This document shows positions 54,423-62,814 of a stretch of DNA of 64,000 nucleotides, piece by piece (position 1 is the first letter of the stretch; each line of letters starts with the position of its first letter). The DNA comes from Niveispirillum fermenti (GTDB taxonomy: Bacteria > Pseudomonadota > Alphaproteobacteria > Azospirillales > Azospirillaceae), in contig NZ_JBLTXA010000003.1 of assembly GCF_048066175.1 (NCBI RefSeq), positions 287,389-351,388 on the forward strand, written 5' to 3'. A program made the translations under genes and the position numbers. The notes below the pieces were generated by a model that did no database searches, was not told the DNA's origin, and saw only the letters and a list, made by a program, of their open reading frames with translations.

Positions 54423-55124
54423 TCAGGCCGCCGGTGCCTTGCGGCGCAGATGGTCCAGGATGGCCACGGCGAGCGGATCGGCGGAGGCCGGGTTCTGGCC
54501 CGTGAAGAAGGGCGGGTCGCAGACGACATGGGGGGCCAGCGGTGCGGCGGCGGTATAGATCCCGCGCAGCTTGCGCAGCATCTCTTCCGGCAGGACGGGG
54601 ACGATCTTGTCCAGGCCCATCATCACATCTTCCGCATTGCTGATGGCCGTCACCTGCCGGTTCTTCACCAGGGGTTCCCCGTGAGGGTCCGTTGCCTGGA
54701 TCAGGCCGATCACGCCATGGCAGACGCCGGCGATGACCTTGGATTGCGGGAAATAATCCTCCACCAGCTTCTTCAGCGCGGCATTGTGCGGGAAGTCCCA
54801 GGTGGTGGCGGCCCCGCCCACCATGAACAGCCCGTCGAAGGCGGCGGGATCGATCTGGTCCAGCGGCACGGTGCCGGTGATGGCCGCCTGGGCCTCGGGA
54901 TCATCGCGGAAACGCCGGCCGGCCTCGCTGATCCAGGCATCTTCCACGCTCATCGGGTCGATCGGGGCGGCACCGCCCTTGGGCGAGGCGATGGTGACGC
55001 GATAGCCGGCATCGATGAACCGCCAGTAGGGGGCGGCCAGTTCCTCCATCCAACTGCCGGTCTTGTTGCCGCTGCTGCCCAGCACGCCGTGCGACGACAC
55101 GATGAAGAGAAACGACTTGTGCAT
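54423..55124 (-). CDS. DJ-1/PfpI family protein
   Basis: 233 residues from the ATG at 55124, preceded by AAGGA. The nucleophile elbow is IAGVCHGVIGL with Cys135 and His136, and MVGGAATTWDFP carries the glycine-rich loop. The layout (N-terminal LFIVSSHGVLG, insertion with WISEAGRRFRDD) resembles Hsp31-like DJ-1 proteins, which act as glutathione-independent glyoxalases or deglycases. The oxidation island may produce reactive aldehydes that it removes. It is divergent from the Rieske oxygenase gene across a 261-base gap. Confidence 0.88.
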   Translation of the reverse strand: MHKSFLFIVSSHGVLGSSGNKTGSWMEELAAPYWRFIDAGYRVTIASPKGGAAPIDPMSVEDAWISEAGRRFRDDPEAQAAITGTVPLDQIDPAAFDGLFMVGGAATTWDFPHNAALKKLVEDYFPQSKVIAGVCHGVIGLIQATDPHGEPLVKNRQVTAISNAEDVMMGLDKIVPVLPEEMLRKLRGIYTAAAPLAPHVVCDPPFFTGQNPASADPLAVAILDHLRRKAPAA

Positions 55125-55177
55125 TCCTTGGGGCTCCTGTTCGGGGTGCGGATGTCGTTCGCCACTGTCGTCGACAG

Positions 55178-55236
55178 GGCCCCGTGCCGCCCATCCGTCC
55201 GAACGGCGAAAGCACCTATCCTTTCGAACGGGGCCC
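55178..55236. promoter_or_regulatory. Nested inverted repeats between the DJ-1 and Rieske genes
   Basis: Outer arms GGGCCCCGT (55178-55186) and ACGGGGCCC (55228-55236) enclose inner arms CGAAAG (55207-55212) and CTTTCG (55221-55226). Two CGAACGG-like copies also occur, near 55199 and 55225. These are candidate operators for the island's divergent promoters. No binding protein can be assigned from the sequence. Confidence 0.4.
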
Positions 55237-55385
55237 TTCCGGCGCCCCGGTGCCGCATGACCCCGGGGTGCGGCAGCCGGGACGCTGCGGGACCTGTTCC
55301 ATCGGGCGGCTATGCAGCGCGGCCGGTCGCGGCGATCGTTTCCCTCAACGATACCCCCTTGCACATCATTCTTGGAGGCTGCCCC

Positions 55386-56414
55386 ATGTCCCCCGACCAG
55401 CGCTTCACCCCCGACGCCGGCCAGGCCCGCGAGACCTTCCGCCGCCCCCTGGGCAAGGCTGTGCCGTTCGAGGGAGAGGGCGGGACCTTCACCCAGAGCT
55501 GGTACCCGATCTGCATGTCCAGCGCCGCGACGGCCGATTTCGTCCGCGGCTTCGATTTCCTGGACGGCCGGGTCATCGTGTTCCGCGACAAGCAGGGCCA
55601 GGCGCATGTCATGAGCGCCTATTGCCCGCATCTGGGCGCCGATCTGTCCATCGGTGACATGGTGGATGGCAGTGTGCGCTGCGTGTTCCATCACTGGAAA
55701 TACGGCGCCGACGGACGTTGCAACGGCATGCCCAGCAAGGACCCGATCCCCGGTGCCGCCCGGCTTTTCAAGTTTCCGGTCTGCGAGAAATACGGGATCG
55801 TCTGGGCGTTCAACGGGCTGGAGCCGCATTACCAGCTTCCCGATTTCGATTATCCGGAGGAAGATCTGGTGTTCAAGACCAAGATCTTCGGCGAAGTGGT
55901 GCCCGTGGACCCCTGGGTCCTCTGCGCCAACACCCCGGACATGCAGCATATCCGCTATCTGCACGGGATCGAGATCAATGGCGACAACCCGCATGAGGCC
56001 GTGGAATGGACCGATCATTCCATGTTCTACAATTTCGAGGGAACGCACATAACGGGGGAGCCGGTCAGCCATCGCATCGGGATCGTCGGCACCAGCATGT
56101 ATTTCCAGAGCACGGTGTTCGCCGGCCGCTGGTTCGGCTTCGTGTCGCCCTTCGCCCTGGTGCGGCCGGGACGGTCCACCGTGTTCATCACCGTCTGCGC
56201 CCGCAAGGACATGGGCACGCCGGAGGAGGTGGACGCCTTTCTGGAGCAGATTGCAGAACTGGAGCAGCGCGTCGTGCTGGATGATCTGATGAACATGCAG
56301 ACCATCCACCTGCAGCCGGGCACCCTGACCCGCAGCGACCTGACCCTGTCGCGCTTCTTCGATTATATGCGCGCCTACCCGCGTGCTCACCCGTCGGCGG
56401 AGTTCATCCGTTGA
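55386..56414 (+). CDS. Rieske non-heme iron oxygenase, alpha subunit
   Basis: 342 residues from the ATG at 55386 (TTGGAGG upstream). The N-terminal Rieske domain binds a 2Fe-2S cluster with Cys80, His82, Cys99 and His102 (CPH ... CVFH). The catalytic domain has the mononuclear-iron motif NTPDMQHIRYLH with Asp185, His188 and His193. Short length and layout resemble single-component-type alpha subunits such as KshA or N-/O-demethylases rather than three-subunit dioxygenases. It needs external electron donors. Its stop overlaps the ATG of the next gene (TGATG), so it is coupled to the molybdenum hydroxylase. Confidence 0.92.
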   Translation: MSPDQRFTPDAGQARETFRRPLGKAVPFEGEGGTFTQSWYPICMSSAATADFVRGFDFLDGRVIVFRDKQGQAHVMSAYCPHLGADLSIGDMVDGSVRCVFHHWKYGADGRCNGMPSKDPIPGAARLFKFPVCEKYGIVWAFNGLEPHYQLPDFDYPEEDLVFKTKIFGEVVPVDPWVLCANTPDMQHIRYLHGIEINGDNPHEAVEWTDHSMFYNFEGTHITGEPVSHRIGIVGTSMYFQSTVFAGRWFGFVSPFALVRPGRSTVFITVCARKDMGTPEEVDAFLEQIAELEQRVVLDDLMNMQTIHLQPGTLTRSDLTLSRFFDYMRAYPRAHPSAEFIR

Positions 56415-57220
56415 TGGCGGCGCAGGGCTACCGTGCGCCGCAAACGATGGCGGCGTTGACCGCCATCCTGGCCGCGGAGCCCGGCGCCATGATCCTGGCC
56501 GGCGGTCACAGCTTGCTGCCGGCCCTTTCCCTGCGTGGCGACCGCCAGGGGCTGCTGGTGGATATCGGCCGCATCGCGTGCCTGAAAGAGGTGGTGCTGA
56601 CGGCTGCGGGTGCCATGCTGGGGGCGGGGGTCAGCCTGTCGGCGGTACTGGCCTCCCCCGTGGCGGAGCGCTATCCGGCGCTGGCTGCGGCGCTGGGGCA
56701 TGTCGGCAACCATGTGGTGCGCAACCGGTCGACCATCGGCGGCAACCTGGCCTGGGCCGATCCGCGCGGGGAGGTGCTGCTGGCCATGATCGCCCATGAT
56801 GCGGTGATCACCACCAGCCGGCGGGAAATCCCCGCCGCGGATTTCGTCACGGGACCGTTCCGGACCCTGCTGGCGACGGGGGAGGTGATTCTGTCGGCCT
56901 GGCTGCCGCCACCCCGCCCCATGGGATTTGCGGAAATGATGGCCCGTGATTCCACGGGCCGGGCCGTCCTGTCGGCCCTTTGCGCGCTGGGGGGTGACGG
57001 GACGGTGCGGCTGTCGGTCGGCGGGCTGGCCGACCGGCCGGTGCGTAGCGCGCCGCTGGCCTGCCCGGACCCGGCTGCTCTCGCTGCATCGGCCGCATCG
57101 TTCCTGGACGGGGTTATGGCCCGCCATCCCGTTCTGCCCGATGCGCTGTCGCCTGCCTATCGGCGCCGTATCGCGCCCACTCTGCTGCTGCGCTGTTACC
57201 AGCAAGCGAGGACCGGATGA
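56414..57220 (+). CDS. Molybdenum hydroxylase FAD-binding subunit (CoxM-like)
   Basis: 268 residues from the ATG at 56414, which overlaps the Rieske stop by one base. The FAD-binding loops are AGGHSLLPALSLR and RNRSTIGGNLAWADPRGE, as in the medium subunit of xanthine oxidase-family enzymes. It carries electrons between the 2Fe-2S subunit and the final acceptor. It overlaps the next gene by four bases. The subunit order FAD, 2Fe-2S, Mo is that of coxMSL. Confidence 0.92.
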   Translation: MAAQGYRAPQTMAALTAILAAEPGAMILAGGHSLLPALSLRGDRQGLLVDIGRIACLKEVVLTAAGAMLGAGVSLSAVLASPVAERYPALAAALGHVGNHVVRNRSTIGGNLAWADPRGEVLLAMIAHDAVITTSRREIPAADFVTGPFRTLLATGEVILSAWLPPPRPMGFAEMMARDSTGRAVLSALCALGGDGTVRLSVGGLADRPVRSAPLACPDPAALAASAASFLDGVMARHPVLPDALSPAYRRRIAPTLLLRCYQQARTG

Positions 57221-57714
57221 GCATTGAACTGCCCCTGTCGCTCAAGGTGAATGGTGAGGACCGGAACCTGACCGTTCCCCCCTGGATGAGCCTGGCCGAC
57301 ATGCTGCGCGAGCGGCTGCACCTTGCCGGTACGCGCATCGGCTGCAACGAAGGGGTCTGCGGCACCTGTACGGTCCTGCTGGACAGCGTGCCCGTGCGGG
57401 CATGCCTGACGCTGGCCGCGCAGGCGGACGGGGCGGTCGTTGAAACCGTCGAAGCCTATGCCGATGACCCTGGTCTGCGGGCCATCCAGCAGGCCTTTGT
57501 CGATCACCATGCCGCGCAGTGCGGCTTCTGCACGTCGGGCATGCTGGCCATTGTCCGCGCGTTCCTGGACGACCGCACCATCGCGGACCATGGAGAGGAA
57601 GCGGTGATCCGCCGCACCCTGGATGCCGTCCTCTGCCGCTGCACGGGCTATCAACCGATCGTCGCTGCCGTGAAGGCGCTGGCGGCGCGCCGGGAGGGAC
57701 GGGCCGATGGCTGA
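57217..57714 (+). CDS. Molybdenum hydroxylase 2Fe-2S subunit (CoxS-like)
   Basis: 165 residues. The plant-type ferredoxin domain has GCNEGVCGTCTVLLD plus a later cysteine (VRACL). The helical domain has the second cluster motif CGFCTSGM and CRCTGYQPI. Both 2Fe-2S clusters are therefore complete. It links the molybdenum site to FAD. It overlaps the large-subunit gene by eight bases. Confidence 0.94.
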   Translation: MSIELPLSLKVNGEDRNLTVPPWMSLADMLRERLHLAGTRIGCNEGVCGTCTVLLDSVPVRACLTLAAQADGAVVETVEAYADDPGLRAIQQAFVDHHAAQCGFCTSGMLAIVRAFLDDRTIADHGEEAVIRRTLDAVLCRCTGYQPIVAAVKALAARREGRADG

Positions 57715-60085
57715 CACACCCATGCCCGTCAGCCTGCCATCGGGCATGCCCGCGGGAAGTGCCGTCGGCAGTTCCGCGCCCCGCCGCACGCTGGACCGGT
57801 TCGTGACGGGCAAGGGACGCTATGTGGCCGACATCCCCTTGCCCGGTGCGCTGACGGTGCTGCTTCTGCGATCCACCCTGCCGCATGCCGCCATCCTGTC
57901 GGTCGATGCGACGGCGGCCCGGCGTGTGCCCGGGGTGGTGGCCGTGCTGACGGGGGCCGACCTGACAGGGGTCGGCCCGCAGCCCTCCCTATGGGACCTG
58001 CCGGGGCAAAACTACTCCAATCTGAAGGCGCTGGCCACCGACCGGCTGCTCTATGTCGGCCATCCTTATGCCGTGGTCGCGGCGCGCGATGCAGATGCGG
58101 CGGCGGCGGCGGCGGCCCTGGTCGTGCTGGAAACCGATGGGCTGCCGGTCCATGTCACGATTGACCAGGCGATGGCGCCGGGTGCCGCCCGGCTTTACGA
58201 CCATTGGCCCGACAATGTCGTCGGCCGGCAACATTGGACGGCAGGGGATGCCGGGGCAGGCTTCGCGGCGGCGACGCACCGTCTGAGCGGGCGGTTCACG
58301 ACCCAGCGGGTGCATGCACTGTCGCTGGAGCCGCGCGGGGTGGCGGCCATGCCCGACGGGGATGGCGTGACGGTCTGGACCTCCACCCAGTCCATCCACC
58401 AGGTGCGCGCCGGCATTGCCGAATGTCTGGACCTGCCGGAACACCGGGTGCGTGTCATCGCCCCCGACGTTGGCGGTGCCTTCGGCATGAAGGGCTGCAT
58501 CCATGGCGAAGAGACGCTGCTGGCCCTGCTGGCTCTTCGGCTGCAACGGCCCGTGCGCTGGCTGGAAACGAGGCGGGAGGCCTTCATCGCCTCTCCCCAT
58601 GGCCGGGATATGCGTGTCGATCTGGATGTCGCCTTCGATGCCGACGGCCGTTTCCTGGCCCTGAAGGCCGATATCGTGCTGGACAAGGGGGCCGACCCCT
58701 ATGCCACCTCCATCGGCACGGCCTGGGTGACAGGGGCGGTGCTGACAGGCCCCTATCATGTCCCCGCCGTCGATATCCATAGCTGCGGCGTGGTCACCAA
58801 CAAGACGCCGACGGGCGCCTATCGCGGCTATGGCCAGCCAGAGGCGAATTTCCCTCTGGAAAGGCTGCTGGACATGGCCGCCCGGCGGCTGGGTCTGGAC
58901 CCGGCGGAAATCCGCCGGCGCAACATGGTGGCGCCCGACCGGATGCCCTTTGCGCTGCATAGCGGGGTATTGCTGGACAGCGGCTGTTATGCCGGCCTGC
59001 TGGAGGCCACCCTGGAGCGGTTCGGCTACGTCGCGGCGCTGGAAAGGGCTGCCGCCGGCCCCCGTCCTGACGGCCGGGTGGTGGGCATCGGCATCGCCAG
59101 CTATATCGAGATGACCAATTTCGGTCCCTCGCCGGTCTGCAAGCTGATCGGCGTCAACAATGGCGGGTTCGACACCTCCGTCGTGCGGATGGAGCCCAGC
59201 GGCCATGTCCGGCTGTTGATCGGGCAGACACCCATGGGGCAGGGGGTGGAGACCAGTCTGGCCCAGATTTGTGCCGACCGTCTGCATCTGCCCGTGGAGG
59301 ATGTGTCCGTCGTCCATGGCGACACACTCTCCGCCCCCTATACCGCCTATGCCAGCGGCGGCAGCCGGGGGGCGGGTGTGGCGGGCATGTCGGTGCGCCT
59401 CGCCGCCGATCGTCTGGCCGAGCGGGTGCGCCGCTGGGGCGCGCATCTGCTGCGGGTGGAAGCCGACCGGGTTGTGCTGACACAGGCCGGGGTGCAGGTG
59501 GAGGGGGAACCCACGCGCCGCCTGTCCATGGCCGCCATCGCCCGCGCGGCCTATTACGGCGCCGACGTGCCGCCCGGCCTGGAACCGGGGCTGGAGGATC
59601 GCGCGGCTTATGACCCGCCGGCCCTTGCCATCTCCTACGGTTCCGTCGCGGTTGAGGTCTCTGTCGATCCCGACCTGGGCAAGGTGCGGGTGGAGCGCAT
59701 CACCTTTGGTCATGATTGCGGTGTGCAGATCAACCCGGCCATCGTCGATGGACAGGTGCGCGGCGGCGTCGCCCAGGCCGTGGGCGCGACGTTGTTCGAG
59801 GAAATCCGTTATGACGGCGCAGGCCAGCCCCTGACCCTGTCCCTGCATGATTACCTGCCGCCCCTGGCCAGCGACCTGCCCGCCATCGACCTGCTGCATT
59901 TCGAAACGCCTACCCCCTTTTCCCCGCTGGGCGCCAAAGGTGTGGGGGAGACGGGCATCATCGCCGTGCCCGCCGCCATTGCCAATGCGGTGCAGCACGC
60001 ACTGGGCCCACGGGGCGGGGCGATGAACAGCCTGCCGCTTACCCCGGAACGGGTGCTGGATGCGATGCCGCCGGTGGACATTTGA
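57707..60085 (+). CDS. Molybdenum hydroxylase large (Mo-cofactor) subunit
   Basis: 792 residues, the normal length. Mo-cofactor segments include VGGAFGMKG, GAYRGYGQPEANF, GQTPMGQGVETSLAQI and YASGGSRGAGVAG. The catalytic glutamate lies in GAKGVGETG near residue 745. CO dehydrogenase is excluded because the AYRCSFR active loop is replaced by GAYRGYGQPE. It therefore hydroxylates an organic carbon, such as an aldehyde or N-heterocycle, using water. No signal peptide is seen, so it acts in the cytoplasm. Accessory insertion (XdhC/CoxF-like) genes are not in the window. Confidence 0.92.
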   Translation: MADTPMPVSLPSGMPAGSAVGSSAPRRTLDRFVTGKGRYVADIPLPGALTVLLLRSTLPHAAILSVDATAARRVPGVVAVLTGADLTGVGPQPSLWDLPGQNYSNLKALATDRLLYVGHPYAVVAARDADAAAAAAALVVLETDGLPVHVTIDQAMAPGAARLYDHWPDNVVGRQHWTAGDAGAGFAAATHRLSGRFTTQRVHALSLEPRGVAAMPDGDGVTVWTSTQSIHQVRAGIAECLDLPEHRVRVIAPDVGGAFGMKGCIHGEETLLALLALRLQRPVRWLETRREAFIASPHGRDMRVDLDVAFDADGRFLALKADIVLDKGADPYATSIGTAWVTGAVLTGPYHVPAVDIHSCGVVTNKTPTGAYRGYGQPEANFPLERLLDMAARRLGLDPAEIRRRNMVAPDRMPFALHSGVLLDSGCYAGLLEATLERFGYVAALERAAAGPRPDGRVVGIGIASYIEMTNFGPSPVCKLIGVNNGGFDTSVVRMEPSGHVRLLIGQTPMGQGVETSLAQICADRLHLPVEDVSVVHGDTLSAPYTAYASGGSRGAGVAGMSVRLAADRLAERVRRWGAHLLRVEADRVVLTQAGVQVEGEPTRRLSMAAIARAAYYGADVPPGLEPGLEDRAAYDPPALAISYGSVAVEVSVDPDLGKVRVERITFGHDCGVQINPAIVDGQVRGGVAQAVGATLFEEIRYDGAGQPLTLSLHDYLPPLASDLPAIDLLHFETPTPFSPLGAKGVGETGIIAVPAAIANAVQHALGPRGGAMNSLPLTPERVLDAMPPVDI

Positions 60086-60113
60086 TGCCGGCGGGGAAAA
60101 ATCGGCGGCCCGC

Positions 60114-61211
60114 ATGGAAATGGCGGGCCCCCGGCCCCAGATGCTGTGTGTCACCTTCCACGGCTATGGGATGCCCGCCTTGGCGCGATTGCGATTGGTA
60201 AAGGAGCCTGTCGGCGACTATTCGGCCGCACCGCGTTCCAGCGATGGCCGTTTCCGCAATATCACTCCCCGCCCACCGGACATGCCGGCGCCGAATGCCA
60301 GGGTGGTATGGGATATCATCTTCAACAAGCAGCCGGAAACGGTGCCGCCGGCACCCGTGCCCATCCGCCCCCTGACACCGGCGGAACTGGCGGGGGCGCC
60401 GGACCGCAGCCTTTACCGCCTGGGCCATTCCACGGTGCTGATGAAACTGCGCGGCGGCTGGTGGCTGACCGACCCCGTCTTCTGCGAAAGGGCGTCCCCC
60501 ATCCCGTTCATGGGGCCCAAGCGTTTCCACGCACCGCCCATCGGGCTGGGCGACCTGCCGCCCATCCGGGGCGTCATCCTGTCCCATGACCATTACGACC
60601 ATCTGGACCGGTCGGCCGTCCGGGCTCTGGCGGACCGGGCGGAACTGTTCCTGGCCCCGCTGGGCGTGGGTGATCTTCTGGTGAAGTGGGGCGTGCCGCG
60701 GGACAAGGTGCGGCAGTTCGACTGGTGGCAGGATATTGAGGCCGGCGGGCTGCGTCTGACGGCGACACCGGCCCAGCATTTTTCCGGCCGCTCGCTGACG
60801 GGGGGCAACTGCACGCTCTGGTCTTCCTGGGTCATCGAGGATGGGCCGTTGCGGCTGTTCTTCAGCGGCGACAGCGGCTATTTCGACGGCTTTGCGGAGA
60901 TCGGCCGCCGGTTTGGCCCCTTCGACCTGACGTTGATGGAGACGGGGGCCTTCTGCGAGCACTGGCCCTATGTCCACATGCATCCGCAGGAGACGGTACA
61001 GGCCCACCGCGATCTGGGCGGGCGCTGGCTGCTGCCCATCCATAACGGCACCTTCGACCTGGCAATGCATAAATGGGACGATCCGTTCGAACAGGTGCTG
61101 GATGTCGCGGGCCGGCATGACATTCCCGTCGCCACGCCCATGATGGGCGAACGGCTGGCCATCGACGCGCCCCATATGGGGGAGCGCTGGTGGCGGTCTG
61201 TGGGTGTCTGA
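60114..61211 (+). CDS. Metallo-beta-lactamase fold hydrolase, UlaG/NAPE-PLD-like
   Basis: 365 residues if translation starts at 60114; 60120 and 60141 are also possible, and the first ~60 residues are poorly defined. The metal motif SHDHYDHLD matches HxHxDH, and a later FFSGDSGYFDGF and LLPIHNGTFDLAMH complete the pattern of the UlaG/NAPE-PLD branch, which includes phospholipases and lactonases. WWLTDPVFCERASP is a typical branch motif. It follows the molybdenum hydroxylase by about 28 bases, so it is probably in the same operon and may open a lactone or ester formed earlier. That function is inference. Confidence 0.85.
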   Translation: MEMAGPRPQMLCVTFHGYGMPALARLRLVKEPVGDYSAAPRSSDGRFRNITPRPPDMPAPNARVVWDIIFNKQPETVPPAPVPIRPLTPAELAGAPDRSLYRLGHSTVLMKLRGGWWLTDPVFCERASPIPFMGPKRFHAPPIGLGDLPPIRGVILSHDHYDHLDRSAVRALADRAELFLAPLGVGDLLVKWGVPRDKVRQFDWWQDIEAGGLRLTATPAQHFSGRSLTGGNCTLWSSWVIEDGPLRLFFSGDSGYFDGFAEIGRRFGPFDLTLMETGAFCEHWPYVHMHPQETVQAHRDLGGRWLLPIHNGTFDLAMHKWDDPFEQVLDVAGRHDIPVATPMMGERLAIDAPHMGERWWRSVGV

Positions 61212-61250
61212 TACCGGATCCCGGTGAGAGCAACTCACCGGGATCCGGTA
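61212..61250. terminator. Perfect 17-base inverted repeat after the island
   Basis: Arms TACCGGATCCCGGTGAG (61212-61228) and CTCACCGGGATCCGGTA (61234-61250) around a five-base loop. It begins directly after the hydrolase stop codon. Neither strand has a T-run, so it may be an mRNA 3'-end stabiliser or a T-less terminator. Confidence 0.6.
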
Positions 61251-61444
61251 CGGCGGCGACTGCCGCCGCGTTGCACATGCGGCGTGCCCACGCCCACAGA
61301 TGTGGGCGCCGACGATTGAGGCAGGTGATCGGTTGCGATCACCGGGACTGGTATAAGCGTATGTCCGGGCCCCGCCCGACTTAAAACCGGACTTAAACAG
61401 CGGCGCGTAAGCTGGTGGCCGATACCGTTCTCGGGGTGCCACCC

Positions 61445-62803
61445 ATGCAGCTTCCTTCCCTTCTTTCCACCCCACCCATGGCGGAGGGTGCTGCCGGCCC
61501 GGCCCGGCCGGGTGCTGGTCCCACGGGCGATCCGTCTGCGGCAGACCGTGGTTTCGGGCTGCTGCTGGAAGGGCTGGTGCTTGCCGCTGCCTCCGGCGCA
61601 TCCGGCGGGGAGAAGGCCGGCAGACCGGCAGACGGGCACCCCCCGGAAGCGGGCGCCGATGCGGCCACCCTGGCCGCAGCACAGCAGATGGCGGCGGGCA
61701 TGGCGCAGGCACCTGCCGCCATGCCGCTGCCGCCGTCCATCCCCGCCGTCGTGCCCGGTCTGCCATCTGCGGCGGTCGGGGCCATGGCTGGTTCGCCGGG
61801 CGATGCCGATGGGGATGGGTCTTCCGCCCCGTCCATCCCGCCCGCCGGTGCCCCATCGCCGGCTGCCATGGATATGGCTGCCGCCGTTCCCGGTGCGGCG
61901 TCGCCGGCCGGGCAGGGGCAGGCACCTTTCCAGGCGCCGGCGCCGGCAATCACACCGGCGGCACCGGTAGCACCGGCACAGGGGGAAGCGGCCATGGGGC
62001 CCGCGGGCCCGGGTTCCGTCCCGCCCGTTCAGGGGACTTCCCCTCCTTCCCCCTCACAACCCGTGCCCGCCGTGGCGCCGGGCCGTGCCACGACGCCGGG
62101 CCGGGCCGGCGCCCGCGCAGGTGTGGACGGGGCGGGCGGGGGCGCCATGCAAGCCGCCGCACCGGCGCCCGGCCCTGTGGCCCCCGCCGCTCCGCCCGCC
62201 ATGGGGGGGCCGGGCACGGCCTTCGCGGCGACGGAAGGCGGGTTGCTGCCCGCCGGGCCTTTGTCAACCGCCCCGACGCCCGCCGACGGTCCCGCTCCGC
62301 CGGCCGTGGCGGGTGCCGTTCTTGTGCCGGCAGGGATGCGGGACCTGGCGGGCGGCATGACCATGGCCGGCCCCCGCCCGGCCGGGAACCCCGCCATGCC
62401 GGGCCCGCAACTGGTGGGCCGGATCGAACAGGCCGTGGCCGATGGGCAGCGGACCCTGACGGTTCAACTCGATCCCGACCATCTGGGGCGGGTGGAGGTC
62501 AGGCTTGAAATACAAGATGGCCGCGTCAGCGCCATGATCGCCGCGGAAAAGCCGGCCACGCTGGATCTTCTGCTGCGCGACGCGCGGCTGATCGAGCGGG
62601 CTCTGCAGCAAGGCGGCATGCAGGTGCAGCCGGACGGGCTGCATTTCTCCTTGCGCGAGGGGGGTGGGCAATGGGCCGCGGCCGAACAGGGCTGGCATGG
62701 TGCCCGGTCCTATGGCCGCGACCGTCAGGGGGAGCCGGCAGCCAATCCGCTGATGCCGCAACCGGTCATCCGTTCCGACAGCATCGTCGATATCCAGATA
62801 TAG
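61445..62803 (+). CDS. fliK: Flagellar hook-length control protein
   Basis: 452 residues from the ATG at 61445; a GTG at 61415 is possible. The first ~320 residues are Pro/Ala/Gly-rich and disordered-looking, as in FliK rulers. The C-terminal Flg_hook domain is conserved: TLTVQLDPDHLGRVEVRLEI, VSAMIAAEKPATLDLL and DARLIERALQQGGMQV. FliK measures hook length and switches export specificity. flgD follows after 11 bases. The 194-base gap from the island shows no clear sigma-28 or sigma-54 promoter. Confidence 0.88.
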   Translation: MQLPSLLSTPPMAEGAAGPARPGAGPTGDPSAADRGFGLLLEGLVLAAASGASGGEKAGRPADGHPPEAGADAATLAAAQQMAAGMAQAPAAMPLPPSIPAVVPGLPSAAVGAMAGSPGDADGDGSSAPSIPPAGAPSPAAMDMAAAVPGAASPAGQGQAPFQAPAPAITPAAPVAPAQGEAAMGPAGPGSVPPVQGTSPPSPSQPVPAVAPGRATTPGRAGARAGVDGAGGGAMQAAAPAPGPVAPAAPPAMGGPGTAFAATEGGLLPAGPLSTAPTPADGPAPPAVAGAVLVPAGMRDLAGGMTMAGPRPAGNPAMPGPQLVGRIEQAVADGQRTLTVQLDPDHLGRVEVRLEIQDGRVSAMIAAEKPATLDLLLRDARLIERALQQGGMQVQPDGLHFSLREGGGQWAAAEQGWHGARSYGRDRQGEPAANPLMPQPVIRSDSIVDIQI

Positions 62804-62814
62804 GAGTGATCCCC

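Noticed and set aside
57707..60085. Reading the Mo-hydroxylase as carbon monoxide dehydrogenase from its coxMSL gene order
   Set aside because: The CO dehydrogenase active loop AYRCSFR is absent; the segment reads GAYRGYGQPE, as in aldehyde or heterocycle hydroxylases.
57989..60154. 721-codon minus-strand frame across the molybdenum hydroxylase large-subunit gene
   Set aside because: It mirrors a gene with intact Mo-cofactor motifs and shows no motif, start site or composition of its own.
61393..61426. Sigma-28-like boxes (TAAA and GCCGATAC) before fliK
   Set aside because: The spacing is about 20 bases instead of 15, and the -10-like box would lie at the start of the possible GTG-initiated frame.
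60039..61949. 636-codon minus-strand frame across the metallo-hydrolase and fliK start
   Set aside because: It runs through two recognised plus-strand genes and their hairpin; the product is Pro/Arg-rich low complexity.
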